From assembly GCA_031278815.1 (NCBI GenBank), contig JAITJS010000003.1:1-34438 (forward strand): 34,438 nt of DNA, in the 5' to 3' direction. The DNA is from Treponema sp. (GTDB taxonomy: Bacteria; Spirochaetota; Spirochaetia; Treponematales; Breznakiellaceae). The notes beneath the pieces were generated by a model. That model did not search any database. It saw only the letters and a program-made list of their open reading frames with translations, and was not told the DNA's origin. Of the stretch, positions 14,746 to 23,565 are shown in pieces; position 1 is the first letter of the stretch, and the number at the start of each line of letters is the position of its first letter. A program made the translations under genes and the position numbers.

Positions 14746-15378
14746 GTGAGAAAAGGACGTTCCTTTCTTTTCGTGTGTTGCCTATGCTTGTGCGGATTTC
14801 TGCAGAGCCCCCTCAGCGCTCAGGAAGCAGAGGACCCGGAGCAGGAAGTTCCCATTGATTCAGATTGGTCTGGTATTATGCCTTCCCTGTATGCCCGGGG
14901 AGATCAGACCTTAAACATCTCCTTGGGAGTGCTCTTTCCTATGTTCTTTGTGGGTAATACCGGGGTGCTGGACAATAAGGTCAGTCTCGCCGGTACCTTT
15001 TCCCTGGCCTATAATTATTTTTTGTCCTCTCATTTGTATGTGGGGGGTGAATTTAACCTGATGGCTGCGGGAACCTTGGGAAAAAACATGCTGTATATGG
15101 TTCCCTTTGGGTTCAGAGCCGGGTACCAGACGGTGATGGGTCGTTTTGAATTTCCCGTAAGCCTCACGGTCGGGGCAGCGCCGCAGAAATACCTGGAAGA
15201 AGGATATTTTGGCTTATTTATGAAAGCGATGGTGTCCGGGTTTTTCCGGTTCAATGTGAACTGGTCCTTTGGCCTTAACACCGCGTGGTGGTGGGTTCCT
15301 GAATGGACTCAAGAGAGCGCTAAGGACGTACAAGGTCATTTCCTGGAATTAACCTTGGCGGCTCGTTATCACTTCTAG
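14746..15378 (+). CDS. TP0733/OmpW-like outer-membrane beta-barrel protein
   Basis: This 210-residue protein begins at a GTG with GGGAG 8 nt upstream. It has a signal peptide (about 1-25, ending PLSAQ) and then amphipathic strands with alternating hydrophobic residues. It ends in aromatic YHF, the usual C-terminal signature of outer-membrane barrels. Size and pattern fit a small eight-strand barrel like the treponemal TP0733/OmpW group. A following lipoprotein gene starts 9 nt after its stop, so the two are probably one operon. Role is unproven; small barrels of this kind pass hydrophobic compounds. Confidence 0.75.
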   Translation: MRKGRSFLFVCCLCLCGFLQSPLSAQEAEDPEQEVPIDSDWSGIMPSLYARGDQTLNISLGVLFPMFFVGNTGVLDNKVSLAGTFSLAYNYFLSSHLYVGGEFNLMAAGTLGKNMLYMVPFGFRAGYQTVMGRFEFPVSLTVGAAPQKYLEEGYFGLFMKAMVSGFFRFNVNWSFGLNTAWWWVPEWTQESAKDVQGHFLELTLAARYHF

Positions 15379-15386
15379 GGGGTACT

Positions 15387-16460
15387 ATGAACACGATGTG
15401 GGCTGTCTTTAAAAGGGTGAGGGTAACATGCCGGAGTATGCTCCTGGGAGGACTGCTGTTCTGCTCCTGTAACCAGGATCCTATCTTCTATGGTATTTCC
15501 CTTGAGGTGGAACCGGTGGATCCCCGGCTTGTCGGGATGCCTACCCGTATAGTGGCAGTAGAGGATAGCCTCTATGTGGCTAGTAAATTCAGCTCGGCTA
15601 TCCATTGCTATGAGGGTGCATCCGGGTGGAAGGAAGTGCCCAAAAGACCGGGGGGGGCTATCCTTGAATTGGCTGCCACCGAGACCCAGCTCTATGCCCT
15701 TACCGGAGAGCCGGGATCTACGGCGCTGTATGCCTTAAGTGTCTCAGATACCAATGCAGATTGGAAACAGATTACATCGAATTATGGGAATATCCAGTCC
15801 ATCTATGGAGCAGGGGATCGTTTATTTGCCGGTGCAATGATCGATACCAGCACCTTTGGCATGTTCTACGATAATGCGGGGAAGCTTGAAGCATTGAGCG
15901 GAGGCAGCGGGTTTCTCCAGGGAGCGGCGGTATACGCTGGAACCTATTACCTGGCAGGGACGGGGATTTATAGCCTTGAGGGGACTAGCCTTACCCTGGT
16001 TTCCGATACTGCGGGGATTACGGTCGTTGGTTTGCTGCAAGTCGGAGATGGGATCCTAGGAGTTGGAGATGGAAAAATACTCTACGGTCCTTCTGGGGGC
16101 TTTACCGTGGAGGACAAAGGGGTAACCTTTACCGGGGCTCTGGCCTTGTGGGGGAAAAAAGGAAAAGAAGCGAAAACCCTGCTCCTTTTAGGCATACAAG
16201 GAAGTTCCACTTCCACCACCCACGGTTACCGGGAACTAGTCTTGAAGGAGGATAGCCTAGACCCTGGAGATATGAGCCTCAAAACCCCTGGAAACAACCC
16301 TGAAGCATCAAGCATTTCAAACTATGACAAGTACAGTTCATCCCTAGGCAAACACCCGGTGATGGCGCTGTTTCAGGCTCCCGACGGGATCCTCTTTGCG
16401 GGAACCACTAAAAACGGCCTGTGGTCTTATCGGAATGAACAGTGGAATGCTGAACCTTAA
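15387..16460 (+). CDS. Treponemal lipoprotein with propeller-like repeats
   Basis: This 357-residue protein has a signal region (about 8-27) ending LLFCSC, a plausible spirochaetal lipobox. The rest holds repeated beta-rich segments with a recurring pattern such as VAVEDSLYVASKF, AATETQLYALTG and YGAGDRLFAGAM, spaced about 45-55 residues. This suggests a WD/Kelch-type beta-propeller. GGGGG precedes the ATG by about 4 nt. It follows the barrel gene by 9 nt and precedes rarA by 11 nt. No enzyme motif is seen; surface or periplasmic binding is possible. Confidence 0.7.
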   Translation: MNTMWAVFKRVRVTCRSMLLGGLLFCSCNQDPIFYGISLEVEPVDPRLVGMPTRIVAVEDSLYVASKFSSAIHCYEGASGWKEVPKRPGGAILELAATETQLYALTGEPGSTALYALSVSDTNADWKQITSNYGNIQSIYGAGDRLFAGAMIDTSTFGMFYDNAGKLEALSGGSGFLQGAAVYAGTYYLAGTGIYSLEGTSLTLVSDTAGITVVGLLQVGDGILGVGDGKILYGPSGGFTVEDKGVTFTGALALWGKKGKEAKTLLLLGIQGSSTSTTHGYRELVLKEDSLDPGDMSLKTPGNNPEASSISNYDKYSSSLGKHPVMALFQAPDGILFAGTTKNGLWSYRNEQWNAEP

Positions 16461-16471
16461 TCCTTAAAAGT

Positions 16472-18745
16472 ATGCAGGATAGGGAGCTCTTCACGGCCCA
16501 GGGTGCCCTGCCCTCCGATGGGCCCCTGGCTGATAGGATGCGGCCCCGGACCGTGGATGATATTATTGGGCAGGATCACATCCTAGGCCCGGGCCGGCTC
16601 TTACGCCGGGCAATCCAGGCGGATAGGCTCTCCTCTCTCATCTTTTACGGTCCCCCGGGTACCGGCAAAACGAGCCTGGCCCGGGTCATCGCCAATACCA
16701 CCAGAAGCACTTTTGAAAGCCTCAACGCGGTCCTTGCGGGTATCAAGGACATCCGGGAGGCCATAGATCGTGCGGAGGAGCGGCGGCGGCTCTACGGCAA
16801 AAGGACCATCCTCTTTGTGGATGAGGTGCACCGCTGGAACAAGGCCCAGCAGGATGCCCTCCTGCCCTGGGTGGAAAACGGTACGGTGATCCTCATCGGA
16901 GCCACTACGGAAAACCCTTTTTTCGAGGTAAACCGGGCTTTGGTGAGCCGCAGCCGGATCTTTCAGCTTAAATCCCTTGACCCTGAATCGTTGCGAGAAA
17001 CCGCGGTAAGAACTCTCAAAGACCGGGAACGGGGATATGGAAAATGGCGGGTTTCCTTTGAGGAGGGGAGCCTAGAACACCTGGTAGCCATAGCAGGGGG
17101 GGATGCCCGAAGCCTCCTTAACGCCCTCGAACTGGCCGTGGAAACCACCGAGACCGGCGCCCCTTGGCCCCCCACGGAGGGAGCGGAAATCCGGGTATCC
17201 CTGGAAGCCGCGGAAGAAAGCATCCAGCGCCGGGCCGTGCTCTACGACCGGGACGGGGACTACCATTTCGACACCATCAGCGCCTTTATAAAGAGTGTCC
17301 GGGGAAGCGACCCGGATGCGGCCTTGTATTGGCTGGCCAAGATGGTCCGGGCCGGGGAAGATCCGGCCTTTATCTTCCGGCGGATGATCATCCTGGCCAG
17401 CGAAGATGTGGGCCTGGCAGACCCTCACGCCTTAGGGGTGGTGATTTCCTGTGCTGAAGCCTTTGACCGGATAGGCTTTCCAGAAGGGAATTTCCCCCTG
17501 GCTCATGCGTGCCTGTACCTGGCCACTGCGCCTAAGTCCAACACGACGATGGCCTTCTTTGACGCCCTGAAGGAAGTGGATAAGGAAGATGGAGCGGTTC
17601 CCAATCACCTGCGGGATCCAAGCCGGGATGCTGAAAGTTTCGGCCACGGCAAGGGCTATATCTATCCCCATGCGTACCGGGATCACTGGGCTGCTCAACA
17701 GTACCTCCCCAGAGCATTACGGGGAAAGACCTTTTACATCCCTGCTGTCATGGGCTATGAGGGTCGCCTCCGGGAGGAAGTGCTCAGGAAGCGGGAAATC
17801 CAAGTCGCGGTTATCCTGGGGGATGGGGATGCCTCTCCTGAGGTAGAGGGCCTCTCCTGGTCCGCTTCTTCCAAGGGCAGGGAAGGCTGGTTCAAGCGAC
17901 TTGAGTCCGGGAGAAGCGCCCTGCTTTTGGCTGATCGGGAGGCTATCCTGGGACAGTGCCGCATTTCCCGGCATGATCGCATCCTCATTCCCGCGGCTAA
18001 TGACGGCCTGCTCCTATGGGAAAGCCTGCGCCGGACTCCTGAGGGTTTGAGCGTCGCCTTGGTGGACAGCGATGCTGCCCGGGAAGGGTTACTCCGCTAT
18101 GCGGCTTCCCTAGACGAACTCGAACAGCCGGTGATTGTCGTTTTTCCAGGAACTGCACTTCCCAGCCCTGAAGTAGGGGAGGCCCTCTTTTCCTGCAGTG
18201 CCTTCGATCATATCTTAGTCCGAGAGCCCTGGCGAAGGGGAGCAGGGGCCGAGGTGTTCGGTGCCTTTGCAAGCGGGGCGAGGGAGCTCCTGGGTACCGG
18301 AGGAGCGGTGGTTATACTCCAGTCCCCGCCCTTACTGGGGGAGCGGATCTCCCGGATTTTAGCGGAGGAGTGCGCCGGGGATAGGGCTTTAGGGACCAAA
18401 CTCAAGGCAGCAGAGGAGGCTTTTTTTGAGTGCCGAAATGAGGCGGCGAGGGCAGGATCTGCCCGATGGACCTGGGATGGGGATACCCTGGAACAGGCTT
18501 TTAGGGATGTGGGGTTTAAGACGAGCTTGAGCCTTTTGGAGCAAGGGGAAGAGCGGCTGCTCACTGATAAAGACCTGTCCCTATGGTTTACGAGGGAGAA
18601 GTCCCCTTGGGGGGCTTTTATTGCCGGTGCTTTGGGGGATGAAGACTTTGAGCGGCTTCGGGAAGCCTTGCAAGAACGGATACGCGCAGGGCCGGTACAG
18701 TGGCGATGGAAAAGCCTCTTACTCAGCGCCCGCTTGGGGGTATAA
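16472..18745 (+). CDS. rarA: RarA/MgsA AAA+ ATPase fused to a methyltransferase-like domain
   Basis: This 757-residue protein is far longer than typical RarA (about 440). The first 430 residues are a full RarA: Walker [10 protein letters not shown] at 60-68, Walker B ILFVDEVH at 113-120, sensor [11 protein letters not shown] and the C-terminal tetramerisation domain ([24 protein letters not shown]-like, here [12 protein letters not shown]). RarA acts at stalled replication forks. From about residue 435 a second domain follows, with a Rossmann-like [14 protein letters not shown], then [17 protein letters not shown] and [17 protein letters not shown]. This is the strand order of class I methyltransferases with a degenerate SAM loop. 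No Shine-Dalgarno sequence precedes the ATG. Confidence 0.9.
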   Translation: MQDRELFTAQGALPSDGPLADRMRPRTVDDIIGQDHILGPGRLLRRAIQADRLSSLIFYGPPGTGKTSLARVIANTTRSTFESLNAVLAGIKDIREAIDRAEERRRLYGKRTILFVDEVHRWNKAQQDALLPWVENGTVILIGATTENPFFEVNRALVSRSRIFQLKSLDPESLRETAVRTLKDRERGYGKWRVSFEEGSLEHLVAIAGGDARSLLNALELAVETTETGAPWPPTEGAEIRVSLEAAEESIQRRAVLYDRDGDYHFDTISAFIKSVRGSDPDAALYWLAKMVRAGEDPAFIFRRMIILASEDVGLADPHALGVVISCAEAFDRIGFPEGNFPLAHACLYLATAPKSNTTMAFFDALKEVDKEDGAVPNHLRDPSRDAESFGHGKGYIYPHAYRDHWAAQQYLPRALRGKTFYIPAVMGYEGRLREEVLRKREIQVAVILGDGDASPEVEGLSWSASSKGREGWFKRLESGRSALLLADREAILGQCRISRHDRILIPAANDGLLLWESLRRTPEGLSVALVDSDAAREGLLRYAASLDELEQPVIVVFPGTALPSPEVGEALFSCSAFDHILVREPWRRGAGAEVFGAFASGARELLGTGGAVVILQSPPLLGERISRILAEECAGDRALGTKLKAAEEAFFECRNEAARAGSARWTWDGDTLEQAFRDVGFKTSLSLLEQGEERLLTDKDLSLWFTREKSPWGAFIAGALGDEDFERLREALQERIRAGPVQWRWKSLLLSARLGV

Positions 18746-18834
18746 TGTCCTGGTATGGCGCATTGCCTCAGGTATGGGTGTTACTGTTCGGCTTCATACG
18801 GTATGTAACGTGAGTTCGAAAGCATCCCGCGCCC

Positions 18835-18899
18835 GTATATGTGGGAGGTATACAGACATATACCCGACAAGTATACGAGCGTATACCTACCAGGTATAC
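18835..18899. repeat. Phased array of six GTATAC-type sites
   Basis: Hexamers GTATAT, GTATAC, ATATAC, GTATAC, GTATAC and GTATAC begin at 18835, 18848, 18858, 18871, 18881 and 18894. Gaps between hexamers alternate exactly 7, 4, 7, 4 and 7 nt, giving a 23-bp unit repeated three times. GTATAC is itself palindromic, so each pair separated by 4 nt is also a dyad (for example GTATACgagcGTATAC). The spacer bases differ between copies, so the sites and not the whole unit are conserved. This is the pattern of a cooperative operator, about 137 bp upstream of the promoter of the sugar operon. Confidence 0.65.
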
Positions 18900-18903
18900 A
18901 GGG

Positions 18904-18967
18904 TAACGCTATAAGCCTGATCCCTGGCGGTGTTCAGGCGCGTCTTGTTCCCGCCGCACTCGCGTTA
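18904..18967. other. Nested inverted repeat with cloverleaf-like fold
   Basis: TAACGC (18904-18909) and GCGTTA (18962-18967) enclose GCCTGA/TCAGGC (18915-18920 and 18934-18939) and a GGCGG/CCGCC pair. It directly follows the GTATAC array. No U-run follows, and no tRNA or integron attC core sites fit. Candidate small RNA or protein-binding site. The rest of 18968-19035 holds nothing evident. Confidence 0.35.
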
Positions 18968-19035
18968 ACTAAGCCCTTATCTTGTATGGAAATCCAAATT
19001 ACTATGCGTGTATCCTGATTTTTCTTACGAGTCCA

Positions 19036-19064
19036 TTGATAAACCGGTGGAAAAAGGGCACAAT
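19036..19064 (+). promoter_or_regulatory. Promoter of the N-acetylhexosamine kinase/ABC operon
   Basis: TTGATA (19036-19041), 17 nt, then CACAAT (19059-19064). Transcription would start near 19071, giving a leader of about 40 nt before the kinase gene. Confidence 0.55.
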
Positions 19065-19109
19065 AGAGAAATGTGTCGCCTTTGCAGGCGCGGGGAGGTT
19101 CGGTAATTG

Positions 19110-20291
19110 ATGGATACCGGTTGTGTATCTCTACCGCAGGATGTTTTGAGTCAATTTGCGATTTACGGTGAATTAGCGTTTGTCCAGCCTTTTGGTTCTG
19201 GGCACATCAATCATACCTACCGGTCTCAGTGGAATCAGGCAGGCACGGCGGTGCGGTATATCCACCAACGGATCAACGAGCAGGTGTTCCTCAGGCCCGC
19301 AGAGGTGATGGAGAACATTGAGCGGGTAACGGGGCATATTGCAGAAAAGCTGATTCGGGAAGGGGTAAGGGACTGGAGCCGCCGGGTCCTTTCGGTGGTT
19401 CCCTCCCGTGACGGGAAGCCCTGGGTTCGGGATGCCTGCGGTGGTTGGTGGCGGACCTATCTTTTTATTGAAGGGACTCACTCCCTGGACGTGGCCCAAT
19501 CTCCGGGGGAGGCCCGGTTTTTGGGAAAAAGCGTAGGCCGTTTTCAAAAACAGCTTGCCGACCTTGGAGGGTCCCGGTTGCATGAGACGATTCCAGATTT
19601 TCACCACATGGAAAAACGGTATGTCCGCTTTTATGAGGCGGTTTCACAAGATCCTTGCAGGCGAGTTAAGGATGCGGAAGCGGAAATTGCCTTTATGCGG
19701 GAACAGGAGGAACGGGGCGCCCTGCTGATCCGGGCGTTGAAAGGCGGTGCTCTTCCCGAAAGGATATGCCATAATGATACCAAAATGAATAATATCCTTA
19801 TTGACGACCTGGATAAGGAGGTCCGTTGTGTGGTAGACCTGGACACGGTCATGCCCGGTACGAGTCTTTTCGATGTAGGCGACCTGATTCGTACCGTAAG
19901 CACCAGGGCGAAAGAGGACGAACGGGATCTTGCCCTGGTGGTATTTGACGGCGGTCTTTTCGCGGGCCTCATTAAGGGGTATCTTTCCGAGGCTTCAGAA
20001 TTGCTTTTGCCTGCGGAAAAGGCCCTTATCGCGGAATCGGGTCGGAACATAACCCAGATTATGGCCCTTAGGTTTCTTACCGATTATCTTGAAGGGGATC
20101 TTTATTACAAGACCGCACGGCCCGGGCATAATCTTGACCGCTGCCGGAATCAGATCGCCCTTATCCAGTCTATGGATGCCCAATGGCAGGCGATTCTGGA
20201 TATGACTTCGGCCATCGGTGATGGGAACTCAAGGTACCTTACGGACACGGGTTTGACCGGGTCCGATAATTTTTTGGAGGATAAAGAATGA
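19110..20291 (+). CDS. Aminoglycoside-phosphotransferase-fold sugar kinase, NahK-like
   Basis: This 393-residue kinase belongs to the APH fold and resembles N-acetylhexosamine 1-kinase (NahK/LnpB), which phosphorylates GlcNAc or GalNAc at C1. Seen motifs are GSGHINHTY (nucleotide loop), YIHQRIN and MENIERVT, typical of the NahK group, then CHNDTKMNNIL (catalytic loop, Asp) and VVDLDTVMPG (metal-binding Asp). GGAGG lies 11 nt from the ATG at 19110; a TTG at 19107 with 8-nt spacing is an alternative. Its stop overlaps the binding-protein start as ATGA. The coupling to sugar ABC-transport genes supports a sugar kinase rather than an antibiotic-resistance role. Confidence 0.8.
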   Translation: MDTGCVSLPQDVLSQFAIYGELAFVQPFGSGHINHTYRSQWNQAGTAVRYIHQRINEQVFLRPAEVMENIERVTGHIAEKLIREGVRDWSRRVLSVVPSRDGKPWVRDACGGWWRTYLFIEGTHSLDVAQSPGEARFLGKSVGRFQKQLADLGGSRLHETIPDFHHMEKRYVRFYEAVSQDPCRRVKDAEAEIAFMREQEERGALLIRALKGGALPERICHNDTKMNNILIDDLDKEVRCVVDLDTVMPGTSLFDVGDLIRTVSTRAKEDERDLALVVFDGGLFAGLIKGYLSEASELLLPAEKALIAESGRNITQIMALRFLTDYLEGDLYYKTARPGHNLDRCRNQIALIQSMDAQWQAILDMTSAIGDGNSRYLTDTGLTGSDNFLEDKE

Positions 20292-21535
20292 AAAGAAGGA
20301 TTGTTTTAGCGGCTGTTGCGCTTGCAGCGCTTCTGGGTTTGGCCGGGTGTTCTGGTAATAAATCCGGCGGTACCAGTGCCAAGATCGTGTACTGGTCTAT
20401 GTGGAATGAAACAGAGCCCCAGGGTCAGGTAATCGCTCGCGCAGCGGACGCTTTTACCAAGGAGACGGGTATTGGGGTGGACATTAACTTTAATGGACGG
20501 GAAATTCGCAAGACCCTACAGCCCGCCCTGGACGCCGGGGAGACTATCGATCTCTTTGACGAGGATATTGAGCGGGTGTCCAATACCTGGGGCAATCATC
20601 TGCTTCCTTTAAATGAGTATATCGCAAAATCATACTCCACCACCGACGGGAAACCGTATGGGGAGGTGATAAACAAAACCCTCCTCGACCTTGCCCGATC
20701 GCTCGGCGGCGGTCAGGTGAAGAATATTCCCTACCAGCCTTCAGCCTTTGTTACCATGTACAATAAAGACCTCTTTGAACAGGCGGGGATTAGTGATCCT
20801 CCCAAAACCGGGGAAGAACTGCTGGAAGCCTGTGCGAAGCTCAAAGCAATCGGCGTAACCGGCATCACCGTAGATGACGCCTACATGGCGGCCTTTTTCG
20901 GCTACAATATGGATCGTCTGGTAGGCGCCGATGCCACCCTGGCCATGGTTAAAAATAACGATTTTACCGGGCCGCAGGTACTTGCTTTCGGCCAATTGAT
21001 AGAAATGATGGTGCAAAACGGTTATTTTAGCCAAAAAGCCGCCTCAAACATCTACCCCGCCGGACAGGTTGAAGAGATCGCTACCGGCAAAGTTGCCATG
21101 TACCTAAACGGGACCTGGCTTCCCAATGAGATCAAGGGGAATGCGCCCACCATGAGATGGGGCGCTTTTGCTTGGCCCGCGTTTGGTTCCGGCGATGGTT
21201 CTGAAGCGAACAACTTCGGTTCCCAGAGTTTCGGTATCAACAAGAACACCAAGTACCCTGAGGAAACCTTCCGGTTCATTGTATGGCTTACTTCAGGCGA
21301 ATGGGATGGGACCTTGGCAAAGGAGAGTATCGGCATTCCCATGGGTAATGATTCTGCTTGGCCTGAAGCCCTTGCTGAGGCGAAAGCAGTGGTAGATTCC
21401 ACGACAAAGCGGCTGCCCTGGGCAGTAGGCATGGAAGACAGTCCGGATATTAACGCAAAGATCAAGGAAAATTTCGCGAAACTCATCATGGGAAGTCTCA
21501 ATGCGGAACAATTTGCCGAAGCTATGGCGAAATAA
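20288..21535 (+). CDS. ABC transporter sugar-binding lipoprotein
   Basis: This 415-residue family 1 solute-binding protein has a lipoprotein signal with lipobox LAGC (Cys at about 21). The mature part shows the usual start AKIVYWSMWNETEPQGQ and the two-domain pattern of carbohydrate-binding proteins, with VKNIPYQPSAFVTMYNKDLFEQAGI in the middle. GGAGG lies 7 nt before the ATG. It is coupled to the kinase gene and followed, after a 15-bp stem-loop, by two permease genes. Bound sugar is unknown; an amino sugar or amino-sugar disaccharide is inferred from the NahK-like partner. Confidence 0.92.
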   Translation: MKRRIVLAAVALAALLGLAGCSGNKSGGTSAKIVYWSMWNETEPQGQVIARAADAFTKETGIGVDINFNGREIRKTLQPALDAGETIDLFDEDIERVSNTWGNHLLPLNEYIAKSYSTTDGKPYGEVINKTLLDLARSLGGGQVKNIPYQPSAFVTMYNKDLFEQAGISDPPKTGEELLEACAKLKAIGVTGITVDDAYMAAFFGYNMDRLVGADATLAMVKNNDFTGPQVLAFGQLIEMMVQNGYFSQKAASNIYPAGQVEEIATGKVAMYLNGTWLPNEIKGNAPTMRWGAFAWPAFGSGDGSEANNFGSQSFGINKNTKYPEETFRFIVWLTSGEWDGTLAKESIGIPMGNDSAWPEALAEAKAVVDSTTKRLPWAVGMEDSPDINAKIKENFAKLIMGSLNAEQFAEAMAK

Positions 21536-21550
21536 GCTGGAAATAGGCGA

Positions 21551-21585
21551 CCCCTTGAGGCGGGATGTGTTCCCGCCTCAAGGGG
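21551..21585 (+). other. 15-bp perfect stem-loop between binding-protein and permease genes
   Basis: CCCCTTGAGGCGGGA (21551-21565) and its exact complement (21571-21585) flank the loop TGTGT. No U-run follows. Further stems (CTTGG/CCAAG near 21591-21607, and CTGTCCATA with TATGGACAG across 21610-21661) occupy the rest of the 174-bp gap. The layout resembles the malE-malF gap of E. coli, where a stem stabilises the binding-protein mRNA so that it is made in excess over the permeases. Confidence 0.7.
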
Positions 21586-21709
21586 GTACCTTGGTGGTTT
21601 TCCAAGAAGTCTGTCCATACTGAGGCTTTCCCACAACTAACGTGGTCCGTATTATGGACAGGCCTTCTTTCATTGCGCGGCCTGTGGCCGTACAAGGGTG
21701 GGGTTTATC

Positions 21710-22621
21710 ATGTTGAAAAACAATAAACAGGTTATCATAACCTTCCTTGCGCCGGCGGTGCTGTGTTATGGGCTGGTCTTTCTCTATCCTACCTTCCGCA
21801 CGGTGATGATGAGTTTTTTCAAAGTAGAAAGCGTATCGGCTCCGATAGCGGACTGGGTTTTTACCGGGTTCGGAAATTACCGGAAACTTTTCACGACGCC
21901 GATTTTTCTCCAGTCCCTTAAAAACATTGGCCGCCTTTGGTTTATGGGGGGCTGCGCGGTCATGTTTCTGGCGCTGGTCTTTGCGGTCATCCTCACGGGA
22001 AACGTGGGGGGAACCAGATTTTTTAGGAGCCTTATCTACCTTCCCAATGTGGTCAGTGCGGTGGCGATGGGAACCATGTGGATCAACTATGTGTATAATT
22101 CTGATTACGGTCTGCTTCATACGGTCCTTGCCACGCTCGGACTTAAGGGGGTAAGCACAACCCTGTGGACCGCGCCGGGCAATCTTTTCTGGAGTATGCT
22201 TGCTGCCTACGGTTTCGGTATGGTCGGGTATCACATGCTGATCTTTATCAGCGGCATTGAACAAATTCCAAAGGATTACTACGAAGCCGCCTATCTTGAA
22301 GGGGCCAATGGGTTGCAGCGTTTTTGTCATGTAACGGTTCCCAATATGCGGGGAGTTATCCGTACCAATATAGTCATGTGGACGGTGTTTACCGTTGGTT
22401 TCTTTGTATGGGGCCAGTTGTTCAGTCCGGTGAATCTCTCCAACGACACGGTTGCCCCGATGAACTACATGTACGAGCTGGTTTTTGGTGCGTCTTCTTC
22501 TGCGTCAACGGCTCGGGATTCAGGATCCGGGGCTGCCATCGGCGTTATCCTGACGCTGATCGTAGTGTTAGTATTTCTGTCAAGCAATTGCATCGTAAGG
22601 CAGGATGATGCGGAACTGTAA
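21710..22621 (+). CDS. ABC sugar transporter permease, MalF/UgpA-like
   Basis: This 303-residue inner-membrane permease has about six hydrophobic segments and the EAA loop (YEAAYLEGANGLQRFCHVTVPNM) at about 190-212, which contacts the transporter ATPase. The start is the ATG at 21710, after GGGTGGGG at 6 nt; a GTG at 21698 is an in-frame alternative with a poorer site. It lies 174 bp after the binding-protein gene and 15 bp before the second permease gene. The C-terminus ends IVRQDDAEL. Confidence 0.93.
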   Translation: MLKNNKQVIITFLAPAVLCYGLVFLYPTFRTVMMSFFKVESVSAPIADWVFTGFGNYRKLFTTPIFLQSLKNIGRLWFMGGCAVMFLALVFAVILTGNVGGTRFFRSLIYLPNVVSAVAMGTMWINYVYNSDYGLLHTVLATLGLKGVSTTLWTAPGNLFWSMLAAYGFGMVGYHMLIFISGIEQIPKDYYEAAYLEGANGLQRFCHVTVPNMRGVIRTNIVMWTVFTVGFFVWGQLFSPVNLSNDTVAPMNYMYELVFGASSSASTARDSGSGAAIGVILTLIVVLVFLSSNCIVRQDDAEL

Positions 22622-22636
22622 AGGAGGGGGTTTATT

Positions 22637-23476
22637 ATGTTAAAAAAAACATATTTGACTTCCGGTATCGGCTATGTCATTTTGGGGATATGGGGTTTAT
22701 TTACCTTTGTCCTTATCGGCTGGGTATTTTTCGCATCCCTTTCAACATCACGCGAAATTTTTTCCGATCATATGTTCAAGTTTCAAAGCGGTTTCCATTT
22801 TGAAAATTATGTGAAGGCCTGGAAAACCCAACGGGTTTCGGTTTTCTTTATGAATTCGCTCTTTTATACCTTGCTTTCCTGTACCGCGATTGTCTTTATT
22901 GCCGCACCCGCTGCATACACCCTCTCCCGTTTTCGTTTTCCCGGCAGTAGTCTTATCCAAAATATGTTCGCCGCTGCGTTGGGTATTCCGGTTATCATGA
23001 TCATCATACCCCTCTTCGGCCTCGCGTCCATGCTGCGCCTTACCAACAACCGCTGGATACTGCTGTTTCTTTATACGGCGATGAATGTTCCCTTCGGTGT
23101 TTTCTATCTTCTGGCGTTTTTCCGTCATTTGAGTTTCACCTACGAGGAAGCAGCGGCCATTGACGGCTGTCCGCCCATCAAAACCTTTTGGCTTATTATG
23201 TTCCCTCTGGTTCAGCCTGGTATCATTACGGTTTCCATCTTTAATTTTATCACCATTTGGAATGAATACTTTATGTCTCTGATATTCGCAAACAGGACCA
23301 CGGTCCGTCCTGTAGCAGTGGGCCTGTACAATATGATCCAATCCATGCGCTATACGGGAGACTGGGGCGGCATGTTCGCCAGTGTGGTAATTGTGTTCCT
23401 ACCGACTTTTATTCTGTACATTCTGCTTTCCGAGAAAATCATCGCCGGTGTTACTGCCGGGGCTATTAAGGGATAG
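22637..23476 (+). CDS. ABC sugar transporter permease, MalG/UgpE-like
   Basis: This 279-residue permease pairs with the preceding one. It has six predicted membrane segments and an EAA loop (YEEAAAIDGCPPIKTFWLIMFPLVQPG) at about 175-200. AGGAGGGGG precedes the ATG by 6 nt. It is the last gene of the operon, closed by a terminator at 23510-23565. No nucleotide-binding subunit is encoded here, so a shared MsmK/UgpC-type ATPase from elsewhere must energise transport. Confidence 0.93.
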   Translation: MLKKTYLTSGIGYVILGIWGLFTFVLIGWVFFASLSTSREIFSDHMFKFQSGFHFENYVKAWKTQRVSVFFMNSLFYTLLSCTAIVFIAAPAAYTLSRFRFPGSSLIQNMFAAALGIPVIMIIIPLFGLASMLRLTNNRWILLFLYTAMNVPFGVFYLLAFFRHLSFTYEEAAAIDGCPPIKTFWLIMFPLVQPGIITVSIFNFITIWNEYFMSLIFANRTTVRPVAVGLYNMIQSMRYTGDWGGMFASVVIVFLPTFILYILLSEKIIAGVTAGAIKG

Positions 23477-23509
23477 CATGACAAGGCTATGCGGATACCC
23501 TTTGAGGGG

Positions 23510-23565
23510 CGGTCAAAATTGTACTGGGTTTAGGGCACCCTCTTTGCATTGTTGACCGGTTTTTT
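23510..23565 (+). terminator. Terminator of the sugar ABC operon
   Basis: CGGTCAA (23510-23516) pairs with TTGACCG (23552-23558), enclosing an inner GGGT/ACCC stem. Six T (23560-23565) follow directly. It closes the operon that ends at 23476. Confidence 0.6.

Noticed and set aside
18835-18899. CRISPR array or replication iterons at the GTATAC repeats.
   Set aside because: The units are 23 bp with conserved hexamers only and no long repeats or spacers, and no cas or initiator gene is adjacent.
18904-18967. Integron attC site or tRNA.
   Set aside because: The flanking bases do not match the GTTRRRY and RYYYAAC core sites, no integrase is nearby, and no acceptor stem or T-loop of a tRNA is present.
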